From Persicitalea jodogahamensis (GTDB lineage Bacteria; Bacteroidota; Bacteroidia; Cytophagales; Spirosomataceae): a DNA stretch of 64,000 bases. The notes below the pieces were generated by a model. It worked only from the letters and a program-made list of their open reading frames with translations. It did no database searches and was not told the origin of the DNA. The number at the start of each line of letters is the position of its first letter. The stretch's first letter is position 1. Shown one piece after another: positions 1 through 8,355 of the stretch. Location: the NCBI RefSeq assembly GCF_014651615.1, contig NZ_BMXF01000002.1, positions 537,439 through 601,438 of the forward strand, given 5' to 3'. Made by a program: the position numbers and the translations under genes.

Positions 1-2
1 CC

Positions 3-1439
3 CCTTCGGATGCGCTGAGCCCCAATTTCCGGATCATGGCCGAGCGGCAGCAGCAGATTATCGAGGAATTTTTCCAGGCGCAGCGCCTGGGCGCGGCCGG
101 TCTTGACGAATTCATTCGCCGCCGCCTGGTTGAAGAGCAAAACCTGGGCAATGCCCTGCAATCCGTGCAGGGTGAGCGGGGACAGGCCGTTTTGGCCAAA
201 GAGAATAAGTCGGCGGTACCCGAAAAGTCCCGGAAACCGTACGATGCACTTCCCGAAAAAAAACGAAGCAGCCAAACCTCGGACCGCCGGCCGTCGGACC
301 GCACTCAGCTTCTTCGCGAAGTCATGCAGGATCTGGTCTATACCCAGCGACCCATCGAAGAGCGCGTCAATCGTTTCTTGCTTGATTCTTTGTTGAAGAA
401 AGAACTGGTGCAGAACGGCATTACGCTACCCTACGAGTTTGCGGTGCGGGCGCAGGCGGGACGAAATCTTTTATTCTCGACGGCTGAACTCAACTCGGGT
501 ACCTGGGAGCAAAGTGCATACAAGGCATCGCTATTTCCCAGCGAGATGCTCAGTGGGAATAACTTGCTTTACGTGATTTTTCCCGATCAGCAACAATACA
601 TCCTGCGAAAGATGAGCGCGATGTTTGCCAGTTCGGGGGTACTTCTGCTGGTGATTTTGGCTTGTTTTTATGTGGCTGTCAGCACGATTCTGAAACAGAA
701 AAAGCTCTCCGATATCAAGAATGACTTTATCAATAATATGACCCACGAGTTCAAAACGCCCATCTCGACCATCGCCCTGGCCACAGACATGGCCCTAGAG
801 AACGTCCACACCGGGCCGACGGCTAGTGGCTCTGCCGCCAAACTACCCGCCCGCATCGACCGCTACTTGGGTATCATCCGTGAAGAGAACAAGCGGCTGG
901 GAACTCACGTGGAGAAGGTTTTGCAAATGGCTTTGCTCGATAAGGGCGAGGTGAAAATCAAACAGGCGGAAGTCAACATGCACGATGTTATCGCCAAAGT
1001 ACTGAATAGCCTGAGCGTCCAGATTGAACAGAGAAATGGCGAGGTGGAGCTGGATTTTGAGGCTACCGAAGAATTGGTGAAAGGCGACGAACTGCACCTT
1101 TCCAACGTACTTTACAACCTGGTGGACAATGCCATCAAATATTCCCCCGACGAACTCCACCTTACCGTGCGTACCTCCAACGAAGCCAACGGCATCCGCA
1201 TCGCCGTAGCCGATCACGGTCTGGGCCTGTCCCGCGAGCAAATCCAGCGAATTTTTGACAAGTTTTACCGCGTACCTACGGGCAACCTGCACAATGTCAA
1301 AGGTTTTGGTTTGGGTTTGAGTTATGTAAAAAAGATGATCGCCGCGCATGGTGGGACGGTTGATGTCACCAGCCAGGCCGGGCAGGGAAGTGTGTTCAGT
1401 GTGTGGCTGCCAATTATCAATGTCGGAATTAGTGAATGA
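3..1439 (+). CDS. Sensor histidine kinase, 5' end cut by the window
   Basis: Membrane sensor kinase that would autophosphorylate on His and pass phosphate to the regulator downstream. The frame is open from base 3 without a stop, so the N-terminus (probably the first membrane helix) lies outside the window. Numbering from the first ATG (base 36): a charged extracytoplasmic part to about 190, a membrane helix at about 193-216, then the HisKA H-box (MTHEFKTP, phospho-acceptor His237) and an HATPase_c domain. The ATPase domain shows an N-box (NLVDNAIKYSP), a DHGLGL G1 box, an F-box-like FDKFYRV and a GFGLGLSYVKK G2 box. The gene ends inside a low-complexity repeat, 82 bases before the response-regulator gene. 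The signal sensed cannot be told from what is visible. Confidence 0.93.
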   Translation, partial: PSDALSPNFRIMAERQQQIIEEFFQAQRLGAAGLDEFIRRRLVEEQNLGNALQSVQGERGQAVLAKENKSAVPEKSRKPYDALPEKKRSSQTSDRRPSDRTQLLREVMQDLVYTQRPIEERVNRFLLDSLLKKELVQNGITLPYEFAVRAQAGRNLLFSTAELNSGTWEQSAYKASLFPSEMLSGNNLLYVIFPDQQQYILRKMSAMFASSGVLLLVILACFYVAVSTILKQKKLSDIKNDFINNMTHEFKTPISTIALATDMALENVHTGPTASGSAAKLPARIDRYLGIIREENKRLGTHVEKVLQMALLDKGEVKIKQAEVNMHDVIAKVLNSLSVQIEQRNGEVELDFEATEELVKGDELHLSNVLYNLVDNAIKYSPDELHLTVRTSNEANGIRIAVADHGLGLSREQIQRIFDKFYRVPTGNLHNVKGFGLGLSYVKKMIAAHGGTVDVTSQAGQGSVFSVWLPIINVGISE

Positions 1440-1500
1440 GTGAGTATTGCTTTCGCGAGTTTTTCAGAATATTCCACACTCCTAATTCACTCGTTCAAAT
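1425..1500. repeat. Intergenic repeat of 'gaatgagtgaat' words (copy 1)
   Basis: The gap between kinase and regulator holds GAATTAGTGAATGAGTGAG on the left and a near-complement ending CTAATTCACTCGTTC on the right, able to form an imperfect hairpin. The last three codons and stop of the kinase lie in the repeat. Similar word-based hairpins occur at about 12.2, 17.5, 30.95 and 40.95 kb. Confidence 0.6.
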
Positions 1501-1521
1501 TTAAATAACCCAACGCTACCT

Positions 1522-2205
1522 ATGCCCAACCTATTACTTGTAGAAGATGACCCGAACCTGGGAGAATTGTTACAGGAATACCTGACCGACAAGGGGTATC
1601 CGACCGACCTGGCAACCGACGGGCAAATAGGCTGGCAGATGTTTGTGGAGGGATCGCATGATCTTTGCATTTTTGATGTAATGATGCCGCGCAAGGATGG
1701 GTTTTCGCTGGCCAAGGAAGTACGCATGAGTGGCCGTGATGTTCCCATTGTGTTCCTGACCGCCAAATCCATGAAAGAAGATACCATTCAGGGCTTTCGC
1801 CTGGGAGCCGACGACTACATTACCAAGCCTTTTGACCGGGATGAACTGCTGCTGCGCATCGAGGCGATCCTGCGCCGCTATCAGCGGCAGACGATGCAGG
1901 AGGCCGAGCAAAGCGTGTTTCAGGTGGGTAGTTATTCCTTCGACTACGAACACCAGCAACTCAGTCGGAACGGTACCACCTCCCGGCTGACCAGTAAGGA
2001 GTCAGAGCTGCTGAAACTTTTTTGCCGAAATCTCAATCAGCCCGTCAGCCGCAGCTACGCCCTGAAAATGATTTGGGGCGACGACACTTACTTCAATGCT
2101 CGCAGTATGGATGTGTACGTCACCAAACTCCGCAAACACCTGCGCGACGATCCCGGGATTCAGATCATGAATCTACACGGGGAAGGGTTTAAGTTGATGG
2201 CTTGA
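1522..2205 (+). CDS. Response regulator transcription factor, OmpR/PhoB type
   Basis: Cytoplasmic DNA-binding partner of the kinase upstream. The receiver domain spans about residues 1-120: acidic pair Asp9/Asp10, phospho-acceptor Asp52 in FDVMMP, the T-A-K stretch in VFLTAKS, and the conserved Lys in ITKPFDRDEL. A winged-helix effector domain follows at about 130-227 (LTSKESELLKLF, DVYVTKLRKHL). At 227 residues it has the normal family length. The order kinase then regulator on one strand points to a cognate pair. No target operator is recognisable. Confidence 0.95.
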   Translation: MPNLLLVEDDPNLGELLQEYLTDKGYPTDLATDGQIGWQMFVEGSHDLCIFDVMMPRKDGFSLAKEVRMSGRDVPIVFLTAKSMKEDTIQGFRLGADDYITKPFDRDELLLRIEAILRRYQRQTMQEAEQSVFQVGSYSFDYEHQQLSRNGTTSRLTSKESELLKLFCRNLNQPVSRSYALKMIWGDDTYFNARSMDVYVTKLRKHLRDDPGIQIMNLHGEGFKLMA

Positions 2206-2208
2206 TTC

Positions 2209-2315
2209 GAGTGGCAAAGTACCAGAGTGGCAAAGTGACAAAGTATCTATTGCGCATAAAGGAGAGGTATATCAGTTGGCAATATAGCGAAAGCCACTCT
2301 GGTACTTTGCCACTC
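2209..2315. repeat. Convergent intergenic hairpin, 'agtggcaaagt' family (copy 1)
   Basis: A perfect 23-base inverted repeat: left arm 2209-2231 (GAGTGGCAAAGTACCAGAGT and on), right arm 2293-2315. The arms are separated by 61 bases that start with a further partial copy of the word. It fills the gap between the convergent regulator and CarboxypepD_reg genes and overlaps the stop codon of the latter. No T-run follows, but it could act as a bidirectional transcription stop. Related words occur at 9762-9846 and 40066-40223. Confidence 0.75.
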
Positions 2316-3561
2316 ATTTCACCAAACTCCCCAATATTCCCCTCATCCCCGCCGAAGGGATAATGTGGTTGAAATTGGACCAGTAGACTTCGTCGTACTT
2401 CGGGATTTTTTGGGAGGGGAATAAGGCAGTGTCGAGAGGTACTTCCGAAGGCGGCACGGCCTTGCCGTTGCTTTTCAGGATATCGTTGGCCACAAAATGA
2501 AGCTTAATGGTTCCGGTAAGGGTATCGCTCTTGTCTATGAAATCGGTCTGGATGAGGAGTTGCGAATCCTGTAGGTACCACTTGCCGTCGTAGGGGAGGT
2601 AGTTGGTGAAGCTGCTTACTCGCTTTGCTTCGCGCCGCTTTTTGCCAAGCATCTTTCCCATCGCGCTTTTCATCGAACCTTTAAAAACTTCATCCATGCC
2701 CTCAGGGGTAAAGTCATAGGCGATGCGCACGATGGCGGAATCGGCTTTATTGATGCAGATAATACCGTTGCGCGCGCCCTTTACCTGCGGGCCGACGGGC
2801 CGGAAGTGGATTTGATAGACATCTTTATTATTGTAAAATGCGATGCTGTCGTCCAGTTGGAAGCGGTAGTCGGCGAGGTTGCTGCCCAGCAGGTATTCGG
2901 GCAGACCCGTGTCCAGGCTTCGTGTGACGATCGCCGGGCCGCTGGGAAACTCATAGTCGTCAAGCGCCTTGTCACGGGAGGTACTTTCGAAGCGGCGGCC
3001 CCGCAGCATCCGGTACTTTTCGGGGAATTCGGTCTTGGGGCGCGGATCTTTCTCTACTTTCAATACGGCTTCCCGTATGTCCACATAAGCATCGTTCTGT
3101 TGCAGGGTTTCCTGGTAGAAGCCCGTCATCATAATGGGGGTGTCGGTGTAGTTTTTGCCTACTTTGCCCAGTGCCGCCATCACCCATCCTCGCGCGTCGA
3201 AGCTTTTTACATAGGCACTATCCACGATCACAGGCTGGGCCGTTTCCATTTCCAGCAGCACGTCCTTATCGCCCGCTGCGAATTCGGTCCCCTTCCGCGC
3301 CAGATTTTTATAGCCCAGGTGTGCCACGGTCACGTCCTCGCCTGCGGTAATTTTAGGGAAGCGATAATAAAACTCACCCTGCTCGTTGGCGATGGTGCCC
3401 AAACCCTTGGACATGACGCCGATGTGCGCGTAAGGAATGGGCTGCCGGGTAGTTTTGTCAATAATCTTGCCGCTTATCGTGATATATCCCTGAGCAAAAG
3501 TACCCGCATGACATACTATTGACAAAACCAGAAGGGCAATCGGCCGGAAAGAATTTAGCAT
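2314..3561 (-). CDS. Secreted CarboxypepD_reg-like domain protein
   Basis: Probable envelope protein of Bacteroidota. It starts with a signal peptide of about 23 residues (IALLVLSIVCHAGTFAQG). A CarboxypepD_reg-like beta-sandwich follows at about 27-105 (SGKIIDKTTRQPIPYAHIGV, then ANEQGEFYYRFP). This domain is typically found at the N-terminus of TonB-dependent receptors and related surface proteins. The remaining 300 residues are beta-rich, have no motif I can name, and lack a TonB plug or long barrel, so this is not a receptor. It converges with the response regulator across a perfect hairpin. The function is unknown beyond a surface or periplasmic location. Confidence 0.8.
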   Translation of the reverse strand: MLNSFRPIALLVLSIVCHAGTFAQGYITISGKIIDKTTRQPIPYAHIGVMSKGLGTIANEQGEFYYRFPKITAGEDVTVAHLGYKNLARKGTEFAAGDKDVLLEMETAQPVIVDSAYVKSFDARGWVMAALGKVGKNYTDTPIMMTGFYQETLQQNDAYVDIREAVLKVEKDPRPKTEFPEKYRMLRGRRFESTSRDKALDDYEFPSGPAIVTRSLDTGLPEYLLGSNLADYRFQLDDSIAFYNNKDVYQIHFRPVGPQVKGARNGIICINKADSAIVRIAYDFTPEGMDEVFKGSMKSAMGKMLGKKRREAKRVSSFTNYLPYDGKWYLQDSQLLIQTDFIDKSDTLTGTIKLHFVANDILKSNGKAVPPSEVPLDTALFPSQKIPKYDEVYWSNFNHIIPSAGMRGILGSLVK

Positions 3562-3584
3562 TCGGGGGTAGGTGAATTTGTTTG

Positions 3585-3614
3585 CAAAGGAACAGCGAAC
3601 GCTGATGAATTCAA
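3585..3614 (-). promoter_or_regulatory. Candidate Bacteroidota-type promoter for the 2314-3561 gene
   Basis: On the minus strand, TTG (3612-3614) is followed after 19 bases by TTCCTTTG (3585-3592). This is one mismatch from the Bacteroidota -7 consensus TAnnTTTG at the usual spacing. It lies 23 bases upstream of the ATG at 3561. Confidence 0.35.
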
Positions 3615-3696
3615 TATTTGTGCCATGTTTGACGGAGTTAAAAATTCGGGAGTATGCGAGTTTTCAACTACTTCGAAATCATATGCTTATCATTCG

Positions 3697-4383
3697 TCAA
3701 CTCCCAAAATCCAGTGCTCCGATCCGGAGAATGAGATTAGGATCAGGGCAGTTTTCCAGATAAGTCTGCCGATCGGTAAGGGAAGCCACACCGGGGTAGT
3801 CTCCGTGATAGCCGCTTAATTCGGTAATCAGCTGGAAATGGAGGTGTGGGGGCCAGTTTCCGTTTTCCGGGTAGTCGCCGATGGCGGTGAAAGGCTCGCC
3901 CGCCCCAATTTCCTGGCCTACAAAAATATGTTCTAGCGAAGCCAGCGTAAGGTGGCCATACAAAGTGTGAAAGACGAACTCATCCAGTTCATGCCGCAGA
4001 ATTATTGTCGGCCCGTAGTCGCCGAAGTTGTCGTTGAAGGCGATGCTCTGTACTACGCCCGGCAAAGGATTGCAAACGGGCGTGTGGGCCTCAGCCCAAA
4101 TATCTACCCCCAGGTGAATACAGCGCCCTTCCGCCGCATAGTCGCCGAAGTGCGCCGAGCGGCGGTAGATCACACGGTGTTCGTTGTAGCCCCCAACGCC
4201 CACGTATCGGCCATTGTCCAGCATTTTACCAAAAACATAGTCTGAAAATGCCGTCGTGTCGGTAAGGTCCAATGCGGGCAGGTCGGTATTGCCAGCCGTA
4301 AAGTCAAGCTTACGAAAAGGCCTGTCGGCGGAAATGACCGGGCTAAATGACGAATAAGATTGTAAAGTCGTGATCAGCGACAT
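3697..4383 (-). CDS. M23 family (LytM-type) metallopeptidase
   Basis: Probable zinc endopeptidase acting on peptidoglycan cross-links or related peptides. LytM zinc-site motifs are visible: HLGVD (His-x3-Asp), FHTLYGHLT and HLHFQ (His-x-His). The start is taken at 4383 (MSLITTLQSY) because the 13 codons upstream in the longer frame look like non-coding sequence and overlap the divergent control region. No classical signal peptide is seen, so the enzyme may be cytoplasmic or exported in another way. The gene is divergent from the POT transporter. Confidence 0.85.
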   Translation of the reverse strand: MSLITTLQSYSSFSPVISADRPFRKLDFTAGNTDLPALDLTDTTAFSDYVFGKMLDNGRYVGVGGYNEHRVIYRRSAHFGDYAAEGRCIHLGVDIWAEAHTPVCNPLPGVVQSIAFNDNFGDYGPTIILRHELDEFVFHTLYGHLTLASLEHIFVGQEIGAGEPFTAIGDYPENGNWPPHLHFQLITELSGYHGDYPGVASLTDRQTYLENCPDPNLILRIGALDFGS

Positions 4384-4496
4384 GGGCTTTTTATCAAAAA
4401 TGAGAAAGACAAAATAAGGCAAAAGTGCGGTTAGCTGGAAGTTTTACCAGAATTACTATCTTGCGAGCCTTCACCGTATACTACCGGATCTACTAC

Positions 4497-5948
4497 ATGG
4501 AATCAACCGTTACCAATCAGAAACACCCGCGCGGTCTTTACGTTCTGTTTTTTACCGAGATGTGGGAGCGATTCAGCTACTACGGAATGCGCGCCATCCT
4601 GCTGTTGTACCTTATTAAGTCGGCAGCGGACGGCGCTCTGGGACTACCGGAAGATACGGGTGGAGCCATCTACGGACTTTATACTTCATCGGTTTATCTG
4701 CTTACGCTGCCGGGCGGCTGGATCGCTGACAATATGCTCGGTCAGAAAAAGGCCATCCTGTGGGGCGGCATAGTGATCATGATCGGCCATATTTTGCTGG
4801 CAGTACCGGGCAACAATGCCATATTCTTTGCCGGACTTTGCACGGTCGCCATCGGTACCGGACTTCTTAAGCCTAACATTAGCTCCATCGTCGGGAATCT
4901 TTACCCTGAGGGCGGCGCACGGCGCGACGCCGGTTTTTCAATATTTTACATCGGCATCAACCTTGGTTCATTTTTGGGCATGACCGTAGTTGGTTACCTG
5001 GGCGAGAAGGTCGGTTGGCACTATGGCTTCGGAGCCGCCGCTATCGCCATGTTCCTGGGCGTGGTGGCCTTCAGGCTCAACAGCAAGCATTTGGCCGGAC
5101 TCGGAGAGCCGCCGGAAGTGAAAGGTAGCCCAACTTTCCTCTATGTGGTGGCCGGAGCATTGGTTCTCATGGCTACCTTGGTATTGACAGGCTTTCTGGA
5201 CGCGGTCGAATTGGCCAACGTAATGGGCTATGTCATCGTCGGCATCACCATCCTGTACTTTGCCTACATCGGGCTGCTGGATAAATCGCTGAGCGTGGTC
5301 GAGAAAAAGCGCGTGGGCGTATTGTTCATTTTCTTTATCGGGGCCGCGCTGTTTTGGTCGGGATTCGAACAGGCGGGTTCTTCGCTGACGATCTTCGCCG
5401 ATCGCCACACCGACCGGATCATTGGCGGCTGGGAAATGCCTGCCTCCTGGTTTCAGACCGCCAACGCCTTCTTTATCCTCGTTTTTTCGGCGCCTATCGG
5501 GGCTTTGTGGATTTACCTGAACCGAAAGAAAATCAACCCTTACGTTCCCGTCAAGTTCGGCCTCGGCCTGATTCAGATGGGCTTCGGATTTTTCATCATG
5601 TATTGGGCTGCGCAGTACGCTGTGGAGGGTATTCAGGTGGGTCTGGGCTGGCTGGTTTTTACTTACCTTTTCCATACCCTGGGTGAGTTGTTCCTGAGTC
5701 CGGTGGGGCTTAGTACCTACACCAAGCTGGCTCCCAAAAAGTATTACAGCCAGATGATGGGGCTGTGGTTTGTGGCGGCATCGCTGGGCAATCTGATCGC
5801 GGGGCTATTCTCGGGGAACTTCTCTGAGGACAATGTCGCCGAGATGCCCGCACTATTTTTACAGGTTTGCCTGTTCGGCGTGGGCTTTGGGATCTTGATG
5901 ATCCTGTTTTACAAACCTTTGAAGAACTGGATGGGAGGCATAGAATAA
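4497..5948 (+). CDS. POT/PTR family proton-dependent peptide transporter
   Basis: Inner-membrane symporter that imports di- and tripeptides with protons. The family signature is near the N-terminus (FFTEMWERFSYYGMRAIL, equivalent to the ExxERFxYYG motif), with a second signature around GTGLLKPNISSIVGNLY. The 483 residues form about 14 hydrophobic segments, as expected. The start at 4497 (MESTVTNQ) is preferred to the upstream ATG at 4425, whose extra 24 codons read through the intergenic region. The next gene begins 13 bases after the stop and may be co-transcribed. Substrate specificity is not deducible. Confidence 0.93.
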   Translation: MESTVTNQKHPRGLYVLFFTEMWERFSYYGMRAILLLYLIKSAADGALGLPEDTGGAIYGLYTSSVYLLTLPGGWIADNMLGQKKAILWGGIVIMIGHILLAVPGNNAIFFAGLCTVAIGTGLLKPNISSIVGNLYPEGGARRDAGFSIFYIGINLGSFLGMTVVGYLGEKVGWHYGFGAAAIAMFLGVVAFRLNSKHLAGLGEPPEVKGSPTFLYVVAGALVLMATLVLTGFLDAVELANVMGYVIVGITILYFAYIGLLDKSLSVVEKKRVGVLFIFFIGAALFWSGFEQAGSSLTIFADRHTDRIIGGWEMPASWFQTANAFFILVFSAPIGALWIYLNRKKINPYVPVKFGLGLIQMGFGFFIMYWAAQYAVEGIQVGLGWLVFTYLFHTLGELFLSPVGLSTYTKLAPKKYYSQMMGLWFVAASLGNLIAGLFSGNFSEDNVAEMPALFLQVCLFGVGFGILMILFYKPLKNWMGGIE

Positions 5949-5961
5949 TGAACGATTGATA

Positions 5962-6390
5962 ATGGAGAACGAACAATTGAAGGTTGAGGCGAAAGCAGGA
6001 AGCAGCTTTACGCACAAATTTAAGTTTAGTCAGGAAGATGTGGAGGCCTTTGCGCGGGTGACGGGGGATACGAACCCGCTGCATCTGGACGCCGATTACG
6101 CGGCAACGACGGCGTTTAAGCGGCCCATTATTCATGGGATGCTGGGGGCAAGCGTCTTTACCAAAGTACTGGGCACGGAGTATCCGGGCTATGGTTCTAT
6201 CTACGTGAGCCAAATGCTGAGCTTTTTGCGGCCTATGTTTGTCGATACGGACTATGAAGCAGTTTTTACTATCACGAGTATCAATCCTGACAAGCACACG
6301 GCTGAAATCAGTACCGAAATCATGGACGCCCAGACGCGCAAAGTCACCACACGCGGGGCAGCGACGATGATCAACAAGGAGAAGTTCTGA
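5962..6390 (+). CDS. MaoC-like (R)-specific enoyl-CoA hydratase
   Basis: Hot-dog fold enzyme that would hydrate 2-enoyl-CoA to (R)-3-hydroxyacyl-CoA, or act on a related thioester. The hydratase-2 motif is clear: FARVTGDTNPLHLD then IIHGMLGASVF, containing the catalytic Asp/His pair. The 142 residues fit single-domain MaoC proteins. ATG 5962 is chosen over an in-frame TTG at 5956. The gap to the POT gene is 13 bases. The physiological substrate is unknown. Confidence 0.88.
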   Translation: MENEQLKVEAKAGSSFTHKFKFSQEDVEAFARVTGDTNPLHLDADYAATTAFKRPIIHGMLGASVFTKVLGTEYPGYGSIYVSQMLSFLRPMFVDTDYEAVFTITSINPDKHTAEISTEIMDAQTRKVTTRGAATMINKEKF

Positions 6391-6514
6391 CTCTGTGCCG
6401 TTTACCGTTTACTAAGTCATAGAGTACTGAAGGGGGTGGGTTTTGCTTTTTGTATTATATTGAGCGAGTATTATAATTTTTCATATCTTTCTCACCCCAA
6501 ACACAACTAATACT

Positions 6515-6949
6515 ATGCGCAAGCTAAGTACCCTCGTTTTGCTGGCTTTTCTGGCCGCTCCCGCTCTCTCACTTGCTGCCACCGGCCCGGCAGACACCGC
6601 ACCAAAGACCAATGTCGTCTGGATTGCCCTCGGGAATACCCCCATGGCTGTTGAAGCCGCACCAGCTGCACATTTGGTCACAATCTGCTATTACGGCGTC
6701 ACGATGATGGTGTCGGAAAAAATCGCCAAGCGTTACCTTCGTATTGGTGCCCGCTGCGGCTCCTGTGACATGGAAGATTATACGAGAACCTTATTGCCTA
6801 GTGGCGGCTATCTCGTGGAAGGAAGTGTGTGTAAAGAACCGTGTGGGGGAAACTTGCTTACATCCGATGTGGATCCTTGCGACGATACTCGCCTGATTCC
6901 GATTGAAGCTCCCGCCAGCACGGAGAAGGTTATCCAGATCGGGAAATAA
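6515..6949 (+). CDS. Small secreted protein, tandem paralog 1
   Basis: Family not recognised. The 144 residues start with a signal peptide (MRKLSTLVLLAFLAAPALSL, cleavage near ALSLAA). An Ala/Pro-rich stretch follows, then a conserved core with TICYYGVTMMVSEKIAKRYL and a Cys pair in RCGSCDME. From residue 91 the sequence (YTRTLLPSGGY onwards) differs completely from its neighbour at 7178. It has three extra cysteines (VCKEPC, DPCDD) and rejoins at TEKVIQIG near the C-terminus. It is followed by a strong hairpin. Probably periplasmic or exported. Confidence 0.75.
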   Translation: MRKLSTLVLLAFLAAPALSLAATGPADTAPKTNVVWIALGNTPMAVEAAPAAHLVTICYYGVTMMVSEKIAKRYLRIGARCGSCDMEDYTRTLLPSGGYLVEGSVCKEPCGGNLLTSDVDPCDDTRLIPIEAPASTEKVIQIGK

Positions 6950-7010
6950 AAGTTTTCTGGTTTTTGGTACGAATTTCAACGGAATGAAGGTTGTCCTGTA
7001 ATTCAAAACC

Positions 7011-7051
7011 ATGAAGAAAGGCATCCGGCCAAACCGGATGCCTTTCTTCAT
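7011..7051 (+). terminator. Strong intergenic hairpin after paralog 1
   Basis: Perfect 18-base arms, 7011-7028 (ATGAAGAAAGGCATCCGG) and 7034-7051, around a 5-base loop (CCAAA). The 3' arm is T-rich, but no clean T-run follows. The position after paralog 1 and before paralog 2 fits a terminator. Confidence 0.7.
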
Positions 7052-7177
7052 ATAAGGGGGCAATCTCAACTACCAGATTTAATCAATATTAAATTGAATA
7101 ATTATATTGATTTGAGCTTTTTTTAGTTTAAATTGGATCTTGTAAATATTCTTTCACCCCTAAACACAATTAATTCT

Positions 7178-7573
7178 ATGCGCAAGCTAAGTACCCTCGT
7201 TTTGCTGGCTTTCCTGGCCGCTCCCGCTCTCTCACTTGCTGCCACCGGTCCGGCAGACACCGCACCGAAGACCAATGTAGTCTGGATTGCCCTCGGGAAT
7301 ACCCCCATGGCTGTTGAAGCCGCACCAGCTGCACATTTGGTCACAATCTGCTATTATGGTGTCACGATGATGGTGTCGGAAAAAATCGCCAAGCGTTACC
7401 TTCGTATTGGTGCCCGCTGCGGCTCCTGCGATATGGAGGAGACAAGACTGGAAACAAGTGCTGCCCCGCGGCGGGTTTGTGACGATGAAATAATCATCTG
7501 GGAGCCTTTGGAACTGTCCCCTAAGTCATCCTTGACCGAAAAGGTAATTCAAATAGGTGGAGTTAGTAAATAA
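7178..7573 (+). CDS. Small secreted protein, tandem paralog 2
   Basis: Second copy of the gene at 6515, 131 residues, start ATG 7178 matching the copy-1 start. The first 89 residues are identical to copy 1, and the DNA differs only at a few third-codon positions. The upstream bases (around CACCCC..AACACAA) are also similar. After GSCDME the sequence is different (TRLETSAAPRRVCDDEII onwards), shorter and with one Cys, and it rejoins the shared TEKVIQIG tail. It is followed by a terminator. The pattern suggests recent duplication or gene conversion of the 5' part with an exchanged 3' segment. Confidence 0.75.
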   Translation: MRKLSTLVLLAFLAAPALSLAATGPADTAPKTNVVWIALGNTPMAVEAAPAAHLVTICYYGVTMMVSEKIAKRYLRIGARCGSCDMEETRLETSAAPRRVCDDEIIIWEPLELSPKSSLTEKVIQIGGVSK

Positions 7574-7603
7574 TTGCCAGCTTCCGGACGAAAACCCGTA
7601 AAG

Positions 7604-7640
7604 AAAAAAAGGAGTTTGACACGCGTCGAACTCCTTTTTT
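7604..7640 (+). terminator. Rho-independent terminator after paralog 2
   Basis: Stem AAAAAAAGGAGTTTGAC / GTCGAACTCCTTTTTT with one G-T pair and loop ACGC, ending in a T-run. It lies 30 bases after the stop at 7573. Confidence 0.85.
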
Positions 7641-7694
7641 ATTTCAGTTCTCTTATCTTTGGTAGCGCATCTACGAATTCTCAAAAGAGCGGCC

Positions 7695-8319
7695 ATGAAA
7701 AAAAAACTGCTCATGTTTATGCTAGGCATCGGCCTTTTTTTTGCCATGTCCAATTCGCATGGACAGTCCTCACCCACCGTTCCAGCTGACACGCCTTTTG
7801 TGCTGCCCTTGGCGGGCGACACATTGCCGACAATTGCAATGGAGGTAGATGGACAGTTTATCTTATCTGGCGCTTATACTCCCTGGTGGATTGTTATATC
7901 TGGATATGCATTCTTATCAGGTTGGGGAAGAGAGCCGACACTCTCCCAATTTTATTAAACCTTATATTTTGGCGAGTGCTAATCCAGAAATACTGGGAAG
8001 CCATCGTAAATTTCTGGAAAACAGAAAAACTTGGTACATAGCTACCTCTGCGGGGCTGGCTATGTGGTTGGTAGGGGCAGTGCAAACGGTCAATTCCGTG
8101 TTCGATTCCAGTGCTGGCGGCGGGGCGGGGGCGCTTCTCCTGATGGGGGTAGCGGGTATTATTGGCGGACAGGTGGCGCGAATCGTTGGTTTTCGTAGCT
8201 TGCGAAAAGCTGTTAACCTGTACAATCACCAGTACGCGGGCAAAGTACCTGCGGTAAGCCTGAATCTTGGCCTTCCTTCTACCAGTCCGGCTGGGCTGGG
8301 GCTTTACGTGAAGTTTTGA
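7695..8319 (+). pseudogene. Secreted membrane-associated protein, apparent frameshift
   Basis: Two overlapping frames together look like one gene. Frame A (7695-7958) gives a signal peptide (MKKKLLMFMLGIGLFFAM, cut near SHGQ) and a mature start ending in DGQFILSGA. Frame B (open to 8319) continues sensibly with LILPGGLLYLDMHSYQVGEE, then SPNFIKPYILASANPEI, a hydrophobic helix (YIATSAGLAMWLVGAV) and a Gly-rich helix (LLLMGVAGIIGG). It ends in a family-like KAVNLYNHQY segment. A one-base change near 7870-7885 would join them. Frame B alone has no signal peptide and begins right after a stop (TAG 7846-7848). This could be a real pseudogene, a sequence error or, less likely, programmed frameshifting. 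Function unknown. Confidence 0.6.
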
Positions 8320-8355
8320 TGGAAGTGCAGGAAATTCACTCATATTTAGTAAGTT

